Assembly: GCA_027669155.1 (NCBI GenBank)
Contig: JAQEDR010000005.1
Coordinates: 39,451-103,450, forward strand
DNA length: 64,000 nt
Source: Peptoniphilaceae bacterium AM52-5BH
GTDB taxonomy: Bacteria; Bacillota; Clostridia; Tissierellales; Peptoniphilaceae
Direction of reading: 5' to 3'
Numbering within the stretch: the stretch's first letter is position 1; each line of letters opens with the position of its first letter. A program made the translations under genes and the position numbers. Below the pieces are notes generated by a model that was not told the DNA's origin, searched no databases, and saw only the letters and a list, made by a program, of their open reading frames with translations. This document shows positions 8,065 through 15,341 of this stretch, piece after piece.

Positions 8065-9492
8065 CTATTTTTGAGCTTTTACAGCTTCTGATATTTTTTC
8101 TGCTGCAGAGACAACGTCTTTTTGCCAGTCTTCTACAGATTTATCGCCATTTGCAACTGAGTTTACTGCATCGAATAACTCTTTTGTCATATCTACACCC
8201 TCAACTGCTGGAGCTTGTCCCCAACCACCAAGGGCTGCAGTTACATCATCTTCATAGATTGAGTAGAATAGTTTTTGATTTTCATCAGTAATCATATCTT
8301 CGATACCATTGATTGGTTGAACTGCTCCACCATTTTCTAGGAAGAGTTTGCTTGCTTCATCAGAATATAGGTAAGCTATAAATTCTTTGGCAAGTTCAGC
8401 TTCTTTAGTAGACTCTGTAATAAAGATTTGTTCAAACCAAGAGTAAGCATATCTTTTTCCTTCATTCATTGAAGGTAGAGCCATTAGACCCCATTCAAAA
8501 TTATCAGCTACACCTTGAGCATCTTTCATTTCTTCAACAATCCATGTTCCGTTAGGCATGAATAAGCTTTCGTTTTTCATTACTTGAAGTTGGTTTTGGG
8601 TGAATGATTCGTTGTTTGCTTGGGCAACTGTGTTTGGATTTAGATATTGTAGGATCTTTCCAACAGTTTCAAAGTATGGAGTTGCTTCATTTTTCCAAGC
8701 TTCTGGGTCATAGTTTACTAGTTTGTCGAATAATTCAGATCCGCCGATGCTGTAGAACATTGCAAATGAGAATGTATCGAAATATCCTGTTGTTGGATAA
8801 GTAAATAGGGAAATGCCGTCTTTCTTAGCTTCTTCACCAAGAGCTATAAACTCATCCATTGTCTTAGGAAGTTCGTATTTTCCGCCGCCTTCTTTGAACA
8901 TAGCCTTGTTGTACCAAAGACCTGTTGGTGAATAGAAGAGTGGAGCAAGATAAGTTTTGCCGTCTCCATAAGGATTTGTTACTGCTGTGTCTGTAAAGCC
9001 AGGTAGAATCTTTTCAGAAACTTTCTTATCTTCTCCAGGAACTGTCATGTCTAGGACGTCTGTGATGTCCATTAACATATTTTCTTTAATCATTGTTTCT
9101 GTGAGACCTGATTCTTGTCCGATGTTGTTGTAGATTACATCAGGAGCGTTTCCTGCTTGGATTTCTGGTCTTATAACCTCGTGGATATTCTTTTCGAATT
9201 TAGCTTCTACTTTAGCTCCAGTCATTTCTTCGAAGTTTGCGATTACTTTCTTCCAACCTTCAGTTCCATAACCACCGTCAAGTCCTGCAAGTGTTAGAGT
9301 TTTTCCAGCAAACTTCTTGTCAGAACTATCCTCAGAAGAATCTTTTTCTTCCTTGCTGTCGTCCTTTTGTTCTGTCTGTTCACTACTTGGAGCAGCTTCG
9401 TCCTTGTTGGCTCCGTCATTTTCCTTAGCACCACAAGCTGTAAATGCAAAAATTGCGAGTGCTGCTAATAAAGTTGTTTTTAACTTCTTCAT
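8065..9492 (-). CDS. ABC transporter sugar-binding lipoprotein
   Basis: A 475-aa solute-binding lipoprotein. The signal peptide ends at a lipobox-like FTAC with Cys20 as the lipidation site, followed by a charged Ser/Glu/Asp/Lys linker (residues 25-60) and a family 1 extracellular solute-binding domain (starting KTLTLAGLDGGYG). It is the promoter-proximal gene of the transport-phosphorylase operon. The inferred ligand is Gal-beta-1,3-HexNAc, based on the downstream GH112 phosphorylase. A structured element just after its stop would let it be made in excess over the permeases, as is usual for binding proteins. Confidence 0.93.
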   Translation of the reverse strand: MKKLKTTLLAALAIFAFTACGAKENDGANKDEAAPSSEQTEQKDDSKEEKDSSEDSSDKKFAGKTLTLAGLDGGYGTEGWKKVIANFEEMTGAKVEAKFEKNIHEVIRPEIQAGNAPDVIYNNIGQESGLTETMIKENMLMDITDVLDMTVPGEDKKVSEKILPGFTDTAVTNPYGDGKTYLAPLFYSPTGLWYNKAMFKEGGGKYELPKTMDEFIALGEEAKKDGISLFTYPTTGYFDTFSFAMFYSIGGSELFDKLVNYDPEAWKNEATPYFETVGKILQYLNPNTVAQANNESFTQNQLQVMKNESLFMPNGTWIVEEMKDAQGVADNFEWGLMALPSMNEGKRYAYSWFEQIFITESTKEAELAKEFIAYLYSDEASKLFLENGGAVQPINGIEDMITDENQKLFYSIYEDDVTAALGGWGQAPAVEGVDMTKELFDAVNSVANGDKSVEDWQKDVVSAAEKISEAVKAQK

Positions 9493-9509
9493 ATTTTCCT
9501 CCTTAAATA

Positions 9510-9558
9510 TGGTAGTTACCTTTATCTAAATTATAAGCAAAGGTTTGCAATTTGTCAA
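9510..9558 (-). promoter_or_regulatory. Promoter and proximal operator of the galacto-N-biose operon
   Basis: On the minus strand TTGACA (9553-9558) and TATAAT (9530-9535) are exact consensus hexamers 17 bp apart. The dyad TGGTAGTTACCT (9510-9521) begins 9 bp after the -10, over the expected start site, and the RBS AAGGAGG follows. A repressor bound here would block a very strong promoter. This is the clearest member of the shared regulon. Confidence 0.85.
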
Positions 9559-9690
9559 GAGCTTTTTTTCTTTCAGAATAAAATGAGTTATAATCAAGTT
9601 GTACTAAGTTACATGAAAAATATTTAATATTTTTATACAATTAAATATTTAAAATATAAAATAATAATAAAACATTTGCAAGGTTTTTAA

Positions 9691-9722
9691 TTGACATATG
9701 GATACTACCACTTAGTTTTATG
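9691..9722 (+). promoter_or_regulatory. Distal operator copy beside a TTGACA hexamer in the intergenic region
   Basis: TGGATACTACCA (9699-9710) is a variant of the regulon word 189 bp upstream of the proximal site. It lies directly after TTGACA (9691-9696) on the plus strand, but I see no convincing -10 and no plus-strand gene before 13418. The simplest reading is an auxiliary operator for repressor looping onto 9510-9521; a regulated small RNA is a weaker alternative. Otherwise 9559-9831 is AT-rich with no reading frame I can support. Confidence 0.4.
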
Positions 9723-9831
9723 CATTATTAGGCATCCGACAGACTTTAGATAAATAAGTAATAAGATATTTTGTTTTAAGAAAAACCACCTTGATTAAGA
9801 TCATCTCTTTTACCAAGGCGATTTGTTATAC

Positions 9832-9871
9832 AGAAAAAAGAGCTACCGAAAAATTAATCTCGGTAGGCTCT
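9832..9871 (-). terminator. Terminator of the PTS operon
   Basis: In transcript sense AGAGCCTACCGA pairs with TCGGTAGCTCT (one bulge) and is followed by a run of T (plus-strand A run 9833-9838). It lies 10 nt after the EIIA stop. A second, poorer hairpin with a 20-nt loop and T-run follows at about 9781-9820. Confidence 0.8.
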
Positions 9872-9880
9872 TATTATAAA

Positions 9881-10312
9881 TTATATTCCATCACTGAAAT
9901 CTTCTTCATCATTATCTTTTTGGTCGTTTTGATAATGAACTATAGAATTGTGTGAGGTTTCAATTACATCTTCAATAAATTCTTTCATGTCATCAATGTC
10001 TGAGGAGAGTGCTTCATAGAGCATAGCAAAGTTTACTCCTGCTAGAAATTCTATATTATTCTTTTCAGAAAGGTTCATAACAGATCTATTGAAAGGAGTT
10101 CCTCCAGCAAGGTCTGTCAAAACAACTACATCCTTATAAGCTCCTAGTGATTCATAAGCTTTAACTAGGTCTTCATCTAAATTTTCGAAGTTATCTCCTT
10201 CGTGAAATTCGCAAATTCTTAAGTTATCAAATTCGCCAGCAATCATTTTTATTGTTGAGTAAAGACCTGTAGCAAGATGACCATGACAAGTTAATATTAT
10301 CCCCTTAGCCAT
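9881..10312 (-). CDS. PTS mannose-family EIIA component
   Basis: A 143-aa EIIA of the mannose/fructose/sorbose family starting MAKGIILTCHGHLA; His10 is the phosphorylation site accepting phosphate from HPr. The longer reading from 10384 would add 24 residues that merely overlap the EIID gene; the ATG at 10312 overlaps the EIID stop as TAATG, the usual coupled arrangement. It passes phosphate to EIIB encoded at the front of the operon. An acidic C-terminal tail (DNDEEDFSDG) is visible. Confidence 0.93.
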   Translation of the reverse strand: MAKGIILTCHGHLATGLYSTIKMIAGEFDNLRICEFHEGDNFENLDEDLVKAYESLGAYKDVVVLTDLAGGTPFNRSVMNLSEKNNIEFLAGVNFAMLYEALSSDIDDMKEFIEDVIETSHNSIVHYQNDQKDNDEEDFSDGI

Positions 10313-11319
10313 TAGAATAACCCTATATAAGTACCAACTACACCTAATACTAGTAAGAATCCTATGCAGTGGATTGGTTTCCATGATTTCTTAGCTAATA
10401 GCCAATAGAGTAGTAGTGTTATTGATAATGGTACTAGACTTGGAATTATTCCATCTAGAACTTTTTGGATATTAACCTTTACTGGTTCTTCTTCATAAAC
10501 GTTGAATTTTAATTCAGATTTACCATTACCTAAATCTTTTATGCTAGCTCCTTCTTGGAGGTCTTGGCTTAGTTTTCCATTTTCATCTTTTACAAAGATA
10601 AGATCATTGAATTCAGAAATTTGATCGTTATTTACAACGGTTTGTACTTCTTTTGCTACATTGGTTACACCGTTATCTACTTCAAGAGCAACCTTTGTGT
10701 TACCATAAACTGAAATTAAAGCACCAACTACGATTACACCAAGAATTGATGCAGCTCTAGTAAATTCTTTAGCATTGGCTGTAAAGATGTCTATAGCTTC
10801 TGTACCCATCTTATAAGACCAATTCATCAACCAAAAACGTATCAAGAATTGGAAGAGGTTAAATACTACCAAGAAAAGGATAGGTCCTGCTATATTTCCT
10901 TGAAGGGCCATATTTGATGAAATACCTGCTACAATAGGTACTAGGGTGAACCAAAATAGAGCATCACCTATACCACCGAGTGGTCCCATAGCTGCAACTC
11001 TGACAGCTCTTATTGTAGGAATTTCAACCTTGTTTTGTTCTAGTGAGAGAATTATTCCCATTACGAAAGTTATCAAGAATGGGTGAGTGTTGAAGAACTC
11101 TAGATTGTGAGTCATTGAGATCTTTAAATCTTCCTTATCAGTGTGAATTTTTTCAAGACCTGGAAGGATGGAGTACAACCAACCTGCAGCTTGCATTCTC
11201 TCATAGTTAAATGAAGCTTGTAGGAATAGAGACCTCCAAACCATTCTATTTAGAGTTTTCTTATCTAATTGATTGGCAGGCGTCCTGTCATTATATTCAA
11301 ATGCTTCTTTATATTCCAT
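10312..11319 (-). CDS. PTS mannose-family EIID component with large extra loop
   Basis: A 335-aa EIID membrane subunit starting MEYKEAF. AAGGAGAT lies 7 nt before this ATG, better placed than the upstream one at 11346. The N-terminal LNRMVWRSLFLQASFNYERMQ segment and the GPLGGIGDALFW motif are hallmarks of the family. Most EIID proteins have about 270-280 residues; the excess here is a roughly 65-residue hydrophilic insert (about residues 205-275, DNGVTNVAKEV to EEEPVKV) between membrane helices, probably outside the membrane core. It forms the membrane channel with EIIC. Confidence 0.92.
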   Translation of the reverse strand: MEYKEAFEYNDRTPANQLDKKTLNRMVWRSLFLQASFNYERMQAAGWLYSILPGLEKIHTDKEDLKISMTHNLEFFNTHPFLITFVMGIILSLEQNKVEIPTIRAVRVAAMGPLGGIGDALFWFTLVPIVAGISSNMALQGNIAGPILFLVVFNLFQFLIRFWLMNWSYKMGTEAIDIFTANAKEFTRAASILGVIVVGALISVYGNTKVALEVDNGVTNVAKEVQTVVNNDQISEFNDLIFVKDENGKLSQDLQEGASIKDLGNGKSELKFNVYEEEPVKVNIQKVLDGIIPSLVPLSITLLLYWLLAKKSWKPIHCIGFLLVLGVVGTYIGLF

Positions 11320-12115
11320 CTTCGTAATCTCCTTCTTGACTAACAACAGGCTCTACGTTTTTAATCTTGGTATTAATTTGATAATCCCAGAAAGCAATAG
11401 CAAAACCTATTATTGCGATTATTAGCAATGCTGATTGATTTAATGCTTCGTTTGCCATTATGATTACTGCGAAAGCAAAACCTGCAAGGAAGAAACCCCA
11501 AAGGTCACGGCTTATCATTAATCTTAATAATACAGCGAAACCTACATATTTCATCATTCCACCAGCAACTCCAAGACCTCTCATTAGTGTCTCTGGTATA
11601 GCGTCTGCTACTTGTTTACCAAAAGCAGATCCTGCTATAAAGAATAAAACAACTATTACTCCAAAAATTGTACCGAGCATAAGCATAGCTCCGTAATTTA
11701 ACTTTTCGATTCCTTTTGTGTCAGCGTGCTCAGCATAGCTATCAGCTTTAGCCATTAGAGGACTCATAACTGTAAATAGGATTGTAACCCCGTATTGTCC
11801 TAAAAGAGCAAAAGGTATAGCTGCCGCTACTGCGGCGTTTGCTTCAAGACCGCTTGTTATTGCAAATATAACTGATACGATACCACCGATTACTGCGTTT
11901 GGAGGTTGAGCACCACCTACTGGCATGTTACCAATGGTCATAAGTTGGTAAGTAGCTCCAACAACTAATCCAGTTTTTACATCTCCAAGTATAGCACCTA
12001 CTACAGGTCCCATAACTATAGGTTGATATAAAGATTCGAGAAAACTGAACTGGTCTATAGCTGCTACAAATGTTACTATAAATATTAAAATTATTTGTAA
12101 CGCATTGAATTCCAT
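11309..12115 (-). CDS. PTS mannose-family EIIC component
   Basis: A 268-aa polytopic membrane protein of the mannose/sorbose EIIC family. It shows the repeated glycine-rich helices (VMGPVVGAILGDVKTGLVVGATYQLMTIG) and the NMPVGGAQPPNAVIGGI segment typical of the substrate-binding region. It overlaps the EIID gene by 11 nt and follows EIIB by 49 nt. Substrate is not determined by sequence; an amino sugar or a hexosamine-containing disaccharide is likely from the regulon. Confidence 0.92.
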   Translation of the reverse strand: MEFNALQIILIFIVTFVAAIDQFSFLESLYQPIVMGPVVGAILGDVKTGLVVGATYQLMTIGNMPVGGAQPPNAVIGGIVSVIFAITSGLEANAAVAAAIPFALLGQYGVTILFTVMSPLMAKADSYAEHADTKGIEKLNYGAMLMLGTIFGVIVVLFFIAGSAFGKQVADAIPETLMRGLGVAGGMMKYVGFAVLLRLMISRDLWGFFLAGFAFAVIIMANEALNQSALLIIAIIGFAIAFWDYQINTKIKNVEPVVSQEGDYEDGI

Positions 12116-12164
12116 AATTATCCCCTTGTAAAATGAATGCTATTTAAGCATCCTACTATTAATT

Positions 12165-12641
12165 TTATGAAAATAGCTTATCTGTATTTTCTGGTGCTTC
12201 GGTTGGTACTTTTCTAATTTCTAACTCTACACCTTTTTCTTTTAGCTTCTTAAAAGCTTCTACATCGTTATCATCTACGGCTACGGTTCCAGCTACTTGT
12301 CTTTTACCATTTGCCATGTGCATATTTCCAATATTAACTTTAGTAATTGGAACACCACCTTCAACTAGGGTTAATACATCTTCTGGGCTTTGGCAGATAA
12401 TAAAAATCTTTTGTCTATCTGCAGCCTTGTGAATAGTATTAATTGTTTTCTCCAATGTCCAATATCTGGTGTCTACACCATTTGGTGCTGCCATATCCAT
12501 TAGCCCTTGTCTCATCTTGTTTGATGCAACTTCATCATTTGCAACTAATATAAGATTAGCTCCGATGACTTTTGTCCACTGAGTTGCGACTTGGCCATGT
12601 AGCAAACGGTTGTCGATTCTTGTTAAAACAATATTTGGCAT
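12165..12641 (-). CDS. PTS mannose-family EIIB component
   Basis: A 158-aa cytoplasmic EIIB with the signature TRIDNRLLHGQVATQW, His15 being the phosphohistidine. I choose the ATG at 12641 (MPNIVLTRID) because AAGGAGGAG precedes it by 5 nt; an earlier frame start at 12659 overlaps the YajC-like stop. It receives phosphate from EIIA and transfers it to the incoming sugar. Gene order is B-C-D-A. Confidence 0.93.
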   Translation of the reverse strand: MPNIVLTRIDNRLLHGQVATQWTKVIGANLILVANDEVASNKMRQGLMDMAAPNGVDTRYWTLEKTINTIHKAADRQKIFIICQSPEDVLTLVEGGVPITKVNIGNMHMANGKRQVAGTVAVDDNDVEAFKKLKEKGVELEIRKVPTEAPENTDKLFS

Positions 12642-12655
12642 AACTCCTCCTTGAA

Positions 12656-12931
12656 TCACTTAATTATTTCGCTTATAGCAGAGCGATCGACTTTGATATC
12701 TACATTATCGGAAATATTTACAATAGCAGTATCGTTATTTATGCTTACAATCTTGCCGTGGATTCCTCCGAGCAATACTACCTTGCTGCCTTTTTTCAAA
12801 GCTTTGTGTAAGTCTTCTAGCCTTTTTCTTTGTTTCTTAAGATTCTTATAATTAAGAATTTGCATAATCACAAGAAATATGGCTATAAAGCCAAGCAAGA
12901 CTAGGGAAATTTTTCCAATTTCAGCTAACAT
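12656..12931 (-). CDS. YajC-like membrane protein leading the PTS operon
   Basis: A 91-aa protein with one N-terminal transmembrane helix (residues 6-25), a basic coiled segment (KNLKKQRKRLEDLHKALKKG) and a small beta domain KVVLLGGIHGKIVSINNDTAIVNI, matching the YajC/preprotein-translocase-subunit family. It is the promoter-proximal gene of the PTS operon rather than being next to secD/secF or tgt. From memory, yajC-like genes also occur in streptococcal PTS clusters for glycosaminoglycan disaccharides, so this may be a PTS-specific accessory paralogue. Role unknown. Confidence 0.8.
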   Translation of the reverse strand: MLAEIGKISLVLLGFIAIFLVIMQILNYKNLKKQRKRLEDLHKALKKGSKVVLLGGIHGKIVSINNDTAIVNISDNVDIKVDRSAISEIIK

Positions 12932-12944
12932 AAATCCTCCTTAC

Positions 12945-12993
12945 TGGTAGTTACCTATACTGATATTATAAAATAAACGTTTCCTCTTGTCAA
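12945..12993 (-). promoter_or_regulatory. Promoter and proximal operator of the PTS operon
   Basis: Exact TTGACA (12988-12993) and TATAAT (12965-12970) on the minus strand with a 17-bp spacer; TGGTAGTTACCT (12945-12956) begins 9 bp past the -10, as in the galacto-N-biose operon. The spacer contains AAACGTTT, which could be a LacI/CcpA-type half-site, but the match to a cre consensus is poor. Confidence 0.85.
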
Positions 12994-13109
12994 TAGCTAG
13001 GGTATAAAATCCTAAACGACCCTTACTATAAGTTGATATAGATGTGATCGTCTTTATTTAATTATTAACATATATCTTATTTTTAAGAAAAAATTAATAT
13101 TTTTTCAAA

Positions 13110-13121
13110 TGGTAGTTACCA
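13110..13121. promoter_or_regulatory. Distal operator copy upstream of the PTS promoter
   Basis: TGGTAGTTACCA is a full match to the regulon word, 165 bp upstream of the proximal PTS operator. It also lies about 70 bp before the thrS T-box leader on the plus strand. Pairing with 12945-12956 through a DNA loop is the likeliest role. Confidence 0.65.
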
Positions 13122-13183
13122 CTTTTCAGAATAAATAATTGAAATTATAATTTTATAAGGTAACATAAAGCTATAATTAATAT

Positions 13184-13408
13184 TTGACAAAGATAGGGAG
13201 CTTTAGTTTAGACTTTGCTTACAGAAAGAAACAGTAGTTGAGAAGTTTCAGCAAATTAACTTAAGTACCACCCTAGAGTTTTTCATGTAATGTGAGACGT
13301 TTGGGCGCGATAAGCCTTCTAATGAGTTTAAAATTAGGTGGAACCACGAACGAAAGACGTATCGTCCTATAGCCAGCGGGCTAGGGCATACGTCTATTTT
13401 TATTTTAA
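13184..13408 (+). ncRNA. T-box leader and terminator upstream of thrS
   Basis: A T-box riboswitch that senses uncharged tRNA-Thr. The T-box core AGGTGGAACCACG is at 13336-13348. It is followed by a terminator with AGACGTAT (13355-13362) pairing with ATACGTCT (13388-13395), an inner CCTATAGCC/GGCTAGGG stem and a T-run from 13397. The antiterminator would use the T-box sequence. Stem I lies between about 13220 and 13310; an ACC triplet at 13267-13269 could be the threonine specifier, but I did not resolve the specifier loop. TTGACA at 13184-13189 is a likely -35; the -10 is not clear. Confidence 0.88.
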
Positions 13409-13417
13409 GGAGAGATT

Positions 13418-15340
13418 ATGATTAAGATTAAATTACCTGACGGTTCAGTCAAAGAATATGAAAGCGGAGTTCTCGCAGGAGATGTTACAAAAGATATCTC
13501 CATGGGTCTTTTTAGAGCTGCAGTAGGAGCAGTAGTAAATGGAGAAGTTAAGGGATTTGCTGAACCTATAGAGGAAGATTGTGACTTTAGAGTAGTTAAG
13601 TTTGAAGATAAGGAAGGAAAGGAAATTTTCTGGCATACTTCTTCTCACGTTATGGCTGCTGCTATTAAGGAAATGTATCCAGAAACAAAATTTGCTATAG
13701 GACCTGCTATTGATGATGGTTTCTATTATGATATGGACCTTGAGCACAGATTTACTCCAGAAGATCTAGAAAAAATCGAAAAGAAAATGATTGAGATTGC
13801 CAAAAGAGATCTAAAACTTGAAAGAGTTGAAATTTCTAGAGCTGAAGCTTTGGAGAAATTCAAAGAAGAAGGCCAAGACTACAAGGTTGAGCTTATAGAA
13901 GATCTTCCAGAAGATGAAAAGATTACCCTATACAAGATGGGAGATGCCTTCACAGACCTTTGTAGGGGACCACACCTTCTATCAACAAAGCCAATCAAGG
14001 CTGTTAAGCTTAAGACAATTGCCGGTGCTTATTGGAGAGGGGATTCTGATAGACAAATGCTTCAAAGAATCTACGGAATTTCTTTTGAAAAGGCTAAGCA
14101 ATTAGAAGAATATGAAGAGCTTCAAAAAGAAATTGAAAAGAGAGATCACAGAAAGATCGGTCGTGAAATGAATCTTTTCACTTTCCATGAAGAAGGACCA
14201 GGCTTCCCATTCTTCCATCCAAATGGAATGATCCTAATGAACGAGCTACTGGGTTGGTGGACAAATGTACTAAATGAAAATGGCTACGGAGAAATCAAAA
14301 CTCCACTTATCCTAAATGAAGACCTATGGCACAGATCAGGCCACTGGGACCACTACAAGGAAAACATGTACTTTACAAAAATCGACGGCGAAGCTTACGC
14401 GATAAAGCCAATGAACTGCCCAGGTTCTGTTTTGACTTATGCTTCTAACCAACACTCTTATAGGGACCTTCCTATAAGACTTGCTGAGTATGGTCAAGTT
14501 CACAGACACGAGCTTTCAGGAACCTTACACGGACTTTTCAGAGTCAGAACATTTACCCAAGACGATGCCCACGTATATTGTCTTCCAAGCCAAATCAAGG
14601 AAGAAGTTTATAGGATGATCGACCTAGCAGACCTTCTATATTCAACATTCGGTTTCAAATATACAATCGAGCTATCAACAAGACCAGATGACTTTATGGG
14701 AGATATCAAGGATTGGGACTTTGCTGAAGACCAACTTAAAAAAGCCCTAGAAGAACGTGGAATCGAATATGAAATAAACCCAGGAGACGGTGCTTTCTAC
14801 GGTCCAAAGATCGACTTCCACCTCCTAGATGCTGCTAAGAGAGAATGGCAATGTGGTACTATCCAACTTGACTTCCAACTACCACAAAACTTTGACCTAA
14901 CTTATATAGATGAAAATGGTGAAAAACAAAGACCAGTTATGCTTCACCGTGCCCTACTTGGATCAATCGAGAGATTTATCGGAGTTCTAACAGAGCACTT
15001 TGCAGGAAGATTCCCACTATGGCTCAATCCACAACAAGTTGAAATCATCCCAGTTTCTGATAAGTTTATCGACTACTGTGAAGATCTAAAAGAAAAAATC
15101 AAAGATGCAGGATTTAGAGTAAATATTGACTACAGAAGCGAGGGAGTAGGATATAAGATCCGCCAAGCTCAACTAATGAGAACAAACTATATGCTTGTAG
15201 TAGGAGAGAAGGAAGAAAATTCTGGCAAACTTACTGTAAGAAATAGAGACGGAGAAGAGACAGCTGACGTTTCAGTAGATGAATTTATAGAAAAAATCTC
15301 TGAAGAAAGAGATTCAAGAAGCATGGAAAATATATTCTAA
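13418..15340 (+). CDS. thrS: Threonyl-tRNA synthetase
   Basis: A 640-aa class II synthetase with the expected order: TGS domain (1-60), the editing domain with HTSSHVMAAAIKEMYP near residue 75, the catalytic core (about 240-540; zinc ligand Cys in NCPGS; RHELSGTLHGLFRVRTFTQDDAHVY) and the anticodon-binding domain (545-640). It charges tRNA-Thr and is controlled by the T-box upstream. Length and motifs are normal. The ATP-grasp gene begins 1 nt after its stop and is probably cotranscribed. Confidence 0.97.
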   Translation: MIKIKLPDGSVKEYESGVLAGDVTKDISMGLFRAAVGAVVNGEVKGFAEPIEEDCDFRVVKFEDKEGKEIFWHTSSHVMAAAIKEMYPETKFAIGPAIDDGFYYDMDLEHRFTPEDLEKIEKKMIEIAKRDLKLERVEISRAEALEKFKEEGQDYKVELIEDLPEDEKITLYKMGDAFTDLCRGPHLLSTKPIKAVKLKTIAGAYWRGDSDRQMLQRIYGISFEKAKQLEEYEELQKEIEKRDHRKIGREMNLFTFHEEGPGFPFFHPNGMILMNELLGWWTNVLNENGYGEIKTPLILNEDLWHRSGHWDHYKENMYFTKIDGEAYAIKPMNCPGSVLTYASNQHSYRDLPIRLAEYGQVHRHELSGTLHGLFRVRTFTQDDAHVYCLPSQIKEEVYRMIDLADLLYSTFGFKYTIELSTRPDDFMGDIKDWDFAEDQLKKALEERGIEYEINPGDGAFYGPKIDFHLLDAAKREWQCGTIQLDFQLPQNFDLTYIDENGEKQRPVMLHRALLGSIERFIGVLTEHFAGRFPLWLNPQQVEIIPVSDKFIDYCEDLKEKIKDAGFRVNIDYRSEGVGYKIRQAQLMRTNYMLVVGEKEENSGKLTVRNRDGEETADVSVDEFIEKISEERDSRSMENIF

Positions 15341-15341
15341 G

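Noticed and set aside
9115-9529. Plus-strand reading frames opposite the binding-protein gene
   Set aside because: They are shadows of the lipoprotein gene, with Ser/Leu/Cys-rich nonsense composition and no RBS.
10312-10384. Longer EIIA start at 10384
   Set aside because: The extra 24 residues lie wholly inside the EIID gene; the ATG at 10312 overlaps the EIID stop and gives the standard N-terminus with His10.
12971-12984. AAACGTTT in the PTS promoter spacer as a CcpA site
   Set aside because: Too few matches to the cre consensus outside the central CG.
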